DNA of 57,494 nucleotides, from positions 1-57,494 of the forward strand of contig JAJDAH010000269.1 in assembly GCA_029261965.1 (NCBI GenBank). The letters run 5' to 3'. The DNA comes from Polyangiaceae bacterium (GTDB lineage: Bacteria; Myxococcota_A; Polyangia; Polyangiales; Polyangiaceae). Below the pieces are notes generated by a model, which was not told the DNA's origin, did not search any database, and saw only the letters and a program-made list of their open reading frames with translations. Shown piece after piece: positions 51,842 to 57,494 of this stretch. Position numbers and translations under genes: made by a program. Every line of letters starts with the position of its first letter. The first letter of the stretch is position 1.

Positions 51842-52536
51842 TCGACCTCATCGCACTGACCGATCATCTCCCGCTTGTTGCCGTCCCCGTCGAGATCGAA
51901 TTCGTCGACACAACAGTAGCCGTTGTCGAGGCAGCATTGCTCGAGCTCTGGGGAGTTGCCGTCCTCGTTCACGACGGAGCGGCACACCTGGGGCGCGTCC
52001 TTCTCCCGGCAAGCGCTGAAGGCGCGGCCATCCGCGGCGCAAGTCTGAACGCCCCAATAGGTGCAGTAGGAGATGAAGCAGACGCGCTCGGTGCCAGGCA
52101 TGCAGGTCTCGCATCGCGAGGGGCATTCGCTGAATCTGCCGGCAACGCAGTAGCGATCTCCCCCGCCGGGACAAGGCAGCGGAGCTACTTCGTCCACCTC
52201 GCCATTGCAGTCGTCGTCCACCCCGTTGCATACCTCCTCCGTGGGCTCGCAACCGGGCACGATGGGGGGCGGCGGCGGCGGCGGATCGACGAGCTGCCCG
52301 TCCTCGCCGACTTCAGCGTCCGGAGGAAGAATCAAAGGAGCGTCGATTCCGACGTCCGGCCCGACGACGCCGGCGTCCTCCCCTGGCAGGAATCCCTCTT
52401 CACCCTCGGGGATCGACTGGCCGCCGCGGGCGAGCCCGCAGGCCGTGAGAGAAAAAACGACACCGAGAGTGCCCACTTGGAACGCCACGTGTATTCGGCG
52501 TCTCGTGGTCGATTGTCTGGGCGTCGGTGGCAACAT
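51829..52536 (-). CDS. MopE-motif lipoprotein, first gene of the cytochrome operon
   Basis: The protein is 235 residues. A long basic N-terminus (TTRRRIHVAF) is followed by a hydrophobic stretch and a lipobox SLTAC (Cys33). A Pro-rich linker leads to EEVCNGVDDDCNGEVDE, the Asp/Cys motif also found at 25889-27589. A Cys-rich end follows (CPSRCETCMPGTERVCFISY, QCCLDNGYCCVDEFDLDGDG), the last part looking like a calcium-binding DxDxDG loop. ATG 52536 shares its bases with the divergent ATG 52535 (CATG), so at least one start is probably wrong; GTG 52488 is the alternative here. It heads five overlapping genes. Confidence 0.8.
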   Translation of the reverse strand: MLPPTPRQSTTRRRIHVAFQVGTLGVVFSLTACGLARGGQSIPEGEEGFLPGEDAGVVGPDVGIDAPLILPPDAEVGEDGQLVDPPPPPPPIVPGCEPTEEVCNGVDDDCNGEVDEVAPLPCPGGGDRYCVAGRFSECPSRCETCMPGTERVCFISYCTYWGVQTCAADGRAFSACREKDAPQVCRSVVNEDGNSPELEQCCLDNGYCCVDEFDLDGDGNKREMIGQCDEVECRN

Positions 52537-53530
52537 GTCTGGAGGGGCTCCGGGATTCGATTATCGGGGGCTCGGCTCACGGTGGCGAGGCCGTTCGAAG
52601 GGCCTTCGCGCATCCTTTGTGGTGGCCATTGCAGCCTTCGTGCTCAGCGGCAGTCTAGCAAACCCCGCGTTTTCTCAGCCCGCAAGCACTGGGACCTCGG
52701 CGGATCGTGCACCTGGCGTCACACCACCGCCCTCCCCCGGGTTCACACCCGCACCGGCTCCCGGATTCCGACCTGGTCCCGCCCCAGGGCCGCCAGTGCT
52801 CGCGCCGGCCCCGAGCTACACGCTGGCTCCCAGCCCGCCGGACCCGCTCTTGCCCCCGCCGGTTCAAACGGAGCCGCGCGAAGTGCTCGATCCGCGTGTC
52901 GGCGACGACGCCAACGCGGACCACGTGTTCATCCTGCCAACCGCGTACACCCACCCCAAGGGAACGTTCTACTTCTCGAGCACCGAAATCGTACTGCTGC
53001 AGGCCGGCTACGCCTTCACCGACAACGCGCAGGTCACGCTCACCGCCACACCACCGCTGTCCGAAGACATTCTCATCCCCATCGATGTGAGCGTGAAAGT
53101 CGCACTCGTCCAGGACCCGATCGTCCGCGCAGCGTTCATCGGATCGGTCACGGGCCTTTTGGGCCTCGACGAGGGCAACTTCGTCATCGGCCGCTTCACT
53201 GGCACGACACAGCTGTGTTTCTCCCGAGCGTGCCACTCGAGCATCACGATGGCCGCGACGATGGTGCTCGCCGGACCCGGGACGCTCATGGGCACCGGCG
53301 CGGGATTGACCCTCGAGTTGACTGACTGGCTGAAGCTGCTCACCGAGGTGGATTGGTTGATTCCGCTCGGCGCCGAGGTCGGCGAGTTCAACGGCCTGGC
53401 CGCGATCGGGGGATTCAGATTCCCATGGAAACGATTCGCGCTGGACATCGGCGCTGCAGTTCCACTCAGCACTTCCGACACGCCCGCCGTCTTGCCCGTC
53501 CTCATCATGACCTACCGACACCTCCCCTGA
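52535..53530 (+). CDS. Proline-rich envelope protein, possibly an outer-membrane barrel
   Basis: The protein is 331 residues from ATG 52535, with a hydrophobic signal (ASFVVAIAAFVLSGSLANPA). A Pro/Ala linker of about 75 residues comes next (repeats like SPGFTPAPAPGFRPGPAPGP). The C-terminal 200 residues have alternating strands (FYFSSTEIVLLQAGYAFTDN, AQVTLTATPPLSEDILIPID, GTGAGLTLELTDWLKLLTEV) and end YRHLP; they look barrel-like. Two Cys (CFSRAC) may form a loop disulfide. Family not recognised. The start overlaps the divergent lipoprotein start; a shorter plus-strand start cannot be excluded. Confidence 0.7.
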   Translation: MSGGAPGFDYRGLGSRWRGRSKGLRASFVVAIAAFVLSGSLANPAFSQPASTGTSADRAPGVTPPPSPGFTPAPAPGFRPGPAPGPPVLAPAPSYTLAPSPPDPLLPPPVQTEPREVLDPRVGDDANADHVFILPTAYTHPKGTFYFSSTEIVLLQAGYAFTDNAQVTLTATPPLSEDILIPIDVSVKVALVQDPIVRAAFIGSVTGLLGLDEGNFVIGRFTGTTQLCFSRACHSSITMAATMVLAGPGTLMGTGAGLTLELTDWLKLLTEVDWLIPLGAEVGEFNGLAAIGGFRFPWKRFALDIGAAVPLSTSDTPAVLPVLIMTYRHLP

Positions 53531-53581
53531 CGGTTGGTCGTAGCCGCGAGCCCCGGTAGTCTCCGGCGAAGGAGACCAGCC

Positions 53582-54811
53582 ATGAAAATCGAGCTTCCCG
53601 AGCTGTATTGGTACGGAAACAAGACGACGGAAATCCTCGTTCCCGACGACTGGCAGGTCTCGATGCACCGGATGAAAGGCGCCGACGAAACCGCGCTGAC
53701 GCTCGATCAAATGGCCGCCGCCATCAACGACCCCATCGGAGCTCCGCGGTTACGCGAGATGGCACGCGGGAAGAAAAAAGCGGTCATCGTCTTCGACGAC
53801 ATGACGCGGCCGACCAGGATCGACCAACTCGGGCCCATCGTCATCGAGGAGCTCATCGCCGGCGGCATCACCGAGGACAACATCACCTTCGTGTGCGCCT
53901 TGGGCACCCACGGGGCACTCACGCAGCACGAGCTACGCAAGAAGGTCGGCCCCGACATTCTCGAGAAGTTCCGAGTCTACAACCACAACTGCTACGAGAA
54001 CTGCGTCGACGTCGGCACGACCACCCGCGGCACGAAGGTGCAGATCAATCGCGAGGTCATCGACGCGGACCTGAAGATCGGCATCGGATGCGTCACCGCC
54101 CACGCCCAGGTCGGCTTCTCCGGCGGAGGCAAGATCATGCTGCCCGGCGTCGCGCACATCGACAGCATCGCGCACTATCACATCGACGTGGAGAAGAGCG
54201 CGCCCAGCACGACCGGGCTCGGCAACTTCGACGACAACGTGATGCGCTTCAACATCGAAGAAGCCGCCAAGCTCGCTGGTCTCGACTTCAAGATCGACGT
54301 GATCGTGAACGAACGCGGCGAGTGCTCACGAATCTTCGCTGGCAGTTTCCTCGAGGAGCATGCCGAAGCCGTCGAGCACGCCAAAGAGCACTATTCGACA
54401 AATCCCAGACCACAAGCCAAGGACGTCATCATTTCGAACGCCTTCGTAAAACCGAACGAGATGGCGATCGGCCTGCTCGTTGGCATCATGGGGCTGAGCG
54501 GAATGGACAAGTCGATCGTCATCCTCGCCAACTCGCCCGAAGGCCAGGTCATCCACTACCTGCTCGGGCGCTTCGGCGGCACGTTCGGCGGGCGCCAATA
54601 CCCCATCAGCGGCATCCCACCGTCGCTCGACCTCATCATTCAAACCCCACATCCCGACAAGACGTTCGGCGACTGGTTCATGAACCCGGACATCATCCGA
54701 TTCAGTCACAGCTGGGAAGAAACGATGGGCATGCTCCGTGAAAAACACGGCGCCGGCGCCGAAGTGGGCGTCGTGCCCAGCGCCACGATGGCCTATCACC
54801 GTTTCAATTGA
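53582..54811 (+). CDS. larA: LarA-type nickel-dependent racemase/epimerase
   Basis: The protein is 409 residues from ATG 53582, with AAGGAG 7 nt upstream. It matches the lactate racemase family (DUF2088): FDDMTRPTR (71-79), LGTHGALTQHE with His110, and AHAQVGFSGGGKIMLPGVAH. His174, Lys184 and His200 fall at the same numbers as the catalytic His, the pincer-cofactor Lys and the Ni ligand of the Lactobacillus enzyme. The family interconverts 2-hydroxyacid stereoisomers with a nickel-pincer nucleotide. No larB, larC or larE lies in the window, so the cofactor must come from elsewhere. The true substrate may not be lactate, since many paralogues act on other hydroxyacids. Confidence 0.85.
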   Translation: MKIELPELYWYGNKTTEILVPDDWQVSMHRMKGADETALTLDQMAAAINDPIGAPRLREMARGKKKAVIVFDDMTRPTRIDQLGPIVIEELIAGGITEDNITFVCALGTHGALTQHELRKKVGPDILEKFRVYNHNCYENCVDVGTTTRGTKVQINREVIDADLKIGIGCVTAHAQVGFSGGGKIMLPGVAHIDSIAHYHIDVEKSAPSTTGLGNFDDNVMRFNIEEAAKLAGLDFKIDVIVNERGECSRIFAGSFLEEHAEAVEHAKEHYSTNPRPQAKDVIISNAFVKPNEMAIGLLVGIMGLSGMDKSIVILANSPEGQVIHYLLGRFGGTFGGRQYPISGIPPSLDLIIQTPHPDKTFGDWFMNPDIIRFSHSWEETMGMLREKHGAGAEVGVVPSATMAYHRFN

Positions 54812-54818
54812 CGACAGG

Positions 54819-55523
54819 CTACGGCAGCACGACCGGCACACGCTCGACGAGATCCACCCGGCGAGCGGTGATGCGTACGCGATAGGCCAGAAGCTCCACG
54901 CCGGCTTTGGCGGCCCGCCTGAGTGCGGTCCCATAGGCGGGATCGATTTCGTCGGCCGGCTCGACCTGTCGCGTGTCGTCGCGACTCGCACAGAAGAAGA
55001 GCACTGCACGATGACCTCGGCGACGGATCCGAACGAGTTCTTCGAGGTGTTTCCGCCCACGCTCGGTCACGGAGTCCGGGAATGCGCTCCGCCCGCCGCC
55101 GAGCGCCAGCGTCACATTCTTCACTTCCACGTAGCAGCGACACGGTCTGCGGCCTCCCTCGAGCAGCATGTCGATACGGCTCTTTCCCCACGGGACTTCC
55201 CGCCTGAGCCCGTCGTAGCCGGCAAGCTCGGCGATCGCGCCGCTCTCGATGGCTTCGGCCACCAGACGGTTGGCCCGAACTGGATTCACGAAGATCTTCG
55301 ATTTCCCGATGTAGATGAGCTCCCAGGTCCACGGCAGCTTCCGATTCTTTCCGGGGGCCGCGCTCAGCCACACCCGCGCGCCGTCGCGAAGGCAGGTCTT
55401 CATCGAACCGGGATTAGCGCAATGCGCCTTCACCACCGAGCCATCGGCGAGCTCGACGTCCGCCAAAAATCTCTTGTAGCGACGCAGCAAGCGCCCCTTG
55501 TGAAGCGGCCCGTCAAAGCGCAC
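54819..55523 (-). CDS. sfsA: SfsA family protein
   Basis: The protein is 234 residues and matches SfsA along its length: GRLLRRYKRFLADVELADGS (OB-fold start), VKAHCANPGSMKTCL, then the nuclease-like core SRIDMLLEGG, CYVEVKNVTLAL, FPDSVTERGRKHLEEL and AVLFFCASRDD. The D..EVK arrangement is the PD-(D/E)xK-like active site. First described as a sugar-fermentation stimulation factor, it is now seen as a nucleic-acid binding or nuclease protein. ATG 55523 is a standard start. It is convergent with larA (7-bp gap) and lies downstream of the PilZ gene. Confidence 0.93.
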   Translation of the reverse strand: MRFDGPLHKGRLLRRYKRFLADVELADGSVVKAHCANPGSMKTCLRDGARVWLSAAPGKNRKLPWTWELIYIGKSKIFVNPVRANRLVAEAIESGAIAELAGYDGLRREVPWGKSRIDMLLEGGRRPCRCYVEVKNVTLALGGGRSAFPDSVTERGRKHLEELVRIRRRGHRAVLFFCASRDDTRQVEPADEIDPAYGTALRRAAKAGVELLAYRVRITARRVDLVERVPVVLP

Positions 55524-55588
55524 GTCCGGTCAGCTCTCCGTCCAGTCGCTTGCTTCGCGACTTCAATGCGGTTCAGCGACTCCTACCG

Positions 55589-55951
55589 TCAGGCAACTTG
55601 GTGCATGCCGCTCACGCGACAGTGTGCTCGGACGGCGAGCTGAGCGTCTCGATCGAGGTCGACGAATCGCATGCCGAGCACACTGCCGTCCGCCCGGACG
55701 ACCTGGGCATGTGTCTCAATCGCCACACCACTGGGTAGCTCAAAGTACACTTCGACCGTCGTTCCGGCCGGCAGCTCCTCCTCCGAATCGACAGAGATAC
55801 CCCCCATCGAAACATCCCGACACCGCCCGGACTGCCATGAGCTTTCAGCGTCGACCAGCGCCGGCGCATCGAGCGGGGCTCGACGGTACTCGCGGCGATC
55901 CGGCACATTGCTCGTTCCCGTCCGCTGCACTACGGATTCGGTGGTGTTCAT
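55589..55951 (-). CDS. PilZ-domain protein
   Basis: The protein is 120 residues from ATG 55951; the frame is open upstream but senseless there. It is a single PilZ domain with the c-di-GMP motif complete: RxxxR at 19-24 (RREYRR) and DxSxxG at 46-51 (DVSMGG). VYFELPSGVAIETHAQVVRA and GMRFVDLD follow as the expected strands. It probably binds c-di-GMP and modulates an unknown partner, perhaps motility or polysaccharide. It could be co-transcribed with sfsA (65-bp gap). The 227 bp upstream (55952-56178) hold no gene that I can support. Confidence 0.88.
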   Translation of the reverse strand: MNTTESVVQRTGTSNVPDRREYRRAPLDAPALVDAESSWQSGRCRDVSMGGISVDSEEELPAGTTVEVYFELPSGVAIETHAQVVRADGSVLGMRFVDLDRDAQLAVRAHCRVSGMHQVA

Positions 55952-56178
55952 GTCCGAAAGTACGTGCAGTCTTCGTACCAACTTCCCCGCGCGCGCAGTT
56001 TCTACGCCGGTTGGCACCAGCGACGGATATTGGCTCTGCAACGTTTGCGTGGCTACGACTCTGGTTGCAGGATCGGGGTGTGGGCAGATGTGGGTGCATG
56101 ACCCACGTGATCCCGACGCCCGAGGTGTGCGTGCCGCACGCAAGTCGTGTCCGCGTTTGGCACACCCGGCGTCGTTGA

Positions 56179-56916
56179 CTACACGCCGATGAAGAGACGA
56201 TTCGCGAAGTTGCGCTCGAGCTTCACGCGGTGGACCTTCTCCGCCGCCGACTCGACATCGTACTCGATTCGCTTGAACTCGAACCGACGCTCCGCCGCAT
56301 CGAACACCGTGTAGCTGGCGCGATTGTCGTAGTCGCGCGGCTGGCCGACCGACCCATCGCTCACGATGTACTTCTTGTTGGGATCGAGCACGAAGTCCAC
56401 GGGGGGGAGCTCTTCGACGGTGGTCGGCGTCAACGCGAACACTTTGCACAAGTGCGAATGGCCGATGACGGTCAGCCCACCCAACCGGTCGTACATGGGC
56501 AGGCATTCTCGGGCCTGCTCTGGAGCGAAAATGTATTCGAATTCTTCGAGCCGAACCGGAGATCCATGGCAGAGCGTCAGATTGGCGTGCTCGATGTGTG
56601 TCGAATAGGGCAGCCCACGAAGCCAGTCGAGATTCTCCGCGGACAGAAGCGCAGAGTGAGTGTCGAGCGCCTGGCGCGCCGCTTCGTAGTAGTAGGCGTA
56701 GTCCATGCGACCGGCCACGGCGGCGTCATGATTGCCGAGCACGGTCTCCTTCGCGGTCTTGCGGACGAGGTCCGCGCACTCGTTCGGGGACCCGCCGTAC
56801 CCCACGACGTCCCCCAGGCAGTAGTACTCGTCGACCGACTCGGCCCCGTAGGACTCGAGCACGGCACTGAGCGCCTCGTAGTTGGCATGGACGTCGCTGA
56901 AGATTCCGAAGCGCAT
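56179..56916 (-). CDS. Calcineurin-like metallophosphoesterase
   Basis: The protein is 245 residues. Metal-binding motifs come in order: FSDVHAN (Asp8, His10), CLGDVVGYGG (Asp36), LGNHDA (Asn62, His63), LCHGSP and VIGHSHL. This is the YfcE/MJ0936-type family of small cytoplasmic phosphodiesterases that use two metals. It has no signal peptide. A C-terminal extension of about 45 residues (VFDAAERRFEFKRIEYDVES) adds a beta pair and a basic helix. The natural substrate is unknown. It is divergent from the TerB-like gene, 121 bp away. Confidence 0.93.
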   Translation of the reverse strand: MRFGIFSDVHANYEALSAVLESYGAESVDEYYCLGDVVGYGGSPNECADLVRKTAKETVLGNHDAAVAGRMDYAYYYEAARQALDTHSALLSAENLDWLRGLPYSTHIEHANLTLCHGSPVRLEEFEYIFAPEQARECLPMYDRLGGLTVIGHSHLCKVFALTPTTVEELPPVDFVLDPNKKYIVSDGSVGQPRDYDNRASYTVFDAAERRFEFKRIEYDVESAAEKVHRVKLERNFANRLFIGV

Positions 56917-57037
56917 GAGAGTGTCCAGCTAGCTTACGCTAGATCTGCCGGGGTGAGCTGCAAGTTTCTTGAAACCCGGCCGACTCGCGCCCAAACTTCG
57001 GGCAGAAGGGCGCCGCGACGCCCCCGGGAGGCTCGAT

Positions 57038-57397
57038 ATGGACGAAGCAGAGCGCCGCAAAGTCTGCCAACTCATCGCCGGCATCGTGATCACCGACGAA
57101 GATTTGGATCCCACCGAAGAAGCGTTCATCGACAAAGTACTCGAGCGGTTCGGCCTCGACGCCGACAATCGCGACGTGATCTTCCCCCTCGTGGATGGTG
57201 ACGACGCCGCCAAGTCGATTCGCGAGCTCCCCGAGGAAGCCCGAACCGAAGCCTTTGCGCTGCTCATCCAGGCCGCCGCGGCCGACGGCAAGGTAGTCGA
57301 GGAAGAACGAGTGTATCTCGAAAAGGTGGGCGAAGCCGTCGGGGTCGACAGCGAGGAGCTCGAGCGGCGCCTCGAAGAGGCCCTGCGGAACAACTGA
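57038..57397 (+). CDS. TerB-like helical protein
   Basis: The protein is 119 residues from ATG 57038, with GGGAGG about 8 nt upstream. It consists of a single acidic, all-helical domain. VCQLIAGIVITDEDLDPTEE and LLIQAAAADGKVVEEERVYL contain the paired acidic turn (ADGxVxxEE) typical of the TerB/DjlA-type family. Such proteins are cytoplasmic and sometimes linked to tellurite or metal stress, but most are uncharacterised. It may share a transcript with the gene that starts 12 bp downstream. Confidence 0.83.
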   Translation: MDEAERRKVCQLIAGIVITDEDLDPTEEAFIDKVLERFGLDADNRDVIFPLVDGDDAAKSIRELPEEARTEAFALLIQAAAADGKVVEEERVYLEKVGEAVGVDSEELERRLEEALRNN

Positions 57398-57408
57398 CCC
57401 GCGCGCCG

Positions 57409-57494
57409 ATGCCGGGTACTCGAAGCGGCCGACATCCGGCTCAGCCGAGGTGGGCCAAGTGGTCGGACGAGCAGTTGCTCGAGACGCGGATTTG
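57409..57494 (+). CDS. Start of a gene leaving the window (possible zinc-binding metallopeptidase family)
   Basis: ATG 57409 opens 28 codons to the right edge: MPGTRSGRHPAQ followed by PRWAKWSDEQLLETRI. The RWAKWSDEQLLETRI segment resembles, from memory, the N-terminus of a myxobacterial family of putative zinc-binding metallopeptidases. Too little is present to be sure. It starts 12 bp after the TerB-like gene on the same strand. Confidence 0.4.
   Translation, partial: MPGTRSGRHPAQPRWAKWSDEQLLETRI

Noticed and set aside
56015-56065. Sigma54-like TGGCAC / TTGGCTCTGC elements upstream of the PilZ gene
   Set aside because: Wrong orientation for the minus-strand genes, and the GG-to-GC spacing does not fit the -24/-12 rule.
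1-57494. tRNA, rRNA, integrase, transposase or phage genes
   Set aside because: None seen on either strand; gene content and composition are uniform, so no mobile element is called.

Overview
The window looks like a chromosomal segment of a myxobacterium-type organism (phylum Myxococcota, probably the Polyangia side). The reasons are high GC, very dense coding, many lipoproteins with Gly/Thr/Ala-rich linkers behind a lipobox Cys, MYXO-CTERM-type C-terminal anchors, MopE-like CNGVDDDC motifs, and Hanks-type Ser/Thr kinases fused to other modules. This is inference from gene content. No rRNA, tRNA, CRISPR array, phage or insertion sequence was seen.

Layout. 1-376: 5' part of a Cys-rich lipoprotein gene leaving the window (- strand). 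499-6065: a three-gene RND efflux operon (adaptor, permease, TolC) behind a promoter that carries a TetR-type palindrome. 6078-9277: a membrane Ser/Thr kinase, a TonB-like protein and a TetR regulator. 9468-14677: a duplicated-domain lipoprotein and a 1221-residue kinase-ATPase. 14689-19253: a rhodanese and a coupled operon of two Cys-rich lipoproteins and a TPR protein. 19269-21318: a beta-helix lipoprotein plus a decayed duplicate of its promoter and 5' end. 21315-34781: mostly exported proteins: trypsin-like protease, Ca-dependent PI-PLC, DUF2141, MopE-like lipoprotein, metzincin, CAP-domain protein, Cys-repeat lipoprotein and a beta-propeller with an 18-bp tandem repeat. 35069-40322: a coupled operon DUF2760 - Hsp70 - long Hsp70. 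41017-44105: aldehyde dehydrogenase coupled to an outer-membrane barrel/thioredoxin/His-rich fusion. 44126-47230: TfoX-like protein, GST-like protein, hybrid histidine kinase. 47274-52536: a five-gene overlapping operon around a nine-haem cytochrome c lipoprotein and a putative outer-membrane barrel. 52535-57494: Pro-rich envelope protein, LarA, SfsA, PilZ protein, metallophosphoesterase, TerB-like protein and the start of another gene.

The most interesting result is at 41017-42525. The usual open frame of the barrel-thioredoxin protein begins too late and lacks a signal peptide. Extending it upstream in the same frame crosses two TGA codons and reaches a clear signal peptide. That extension has a Shine-Dalgarno sequence and a GTGA overlap with the upstream gene. 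The two TGAs form a UxxU motif just behind the signal peptide, and a hairpin with a GGUC apical loop begins its loop 17 nt after the second TGA. This is what a bacterial selenocysteine insertion site should look like, so I propose a di-selenocysteine surface protein.

Second-tier candidates are the DUF2760-Hsp70-Hsp70 chaperone operon and the multihaem cytochrome/barrel operon, which resembles a porin-cytochrome conduit in layout.
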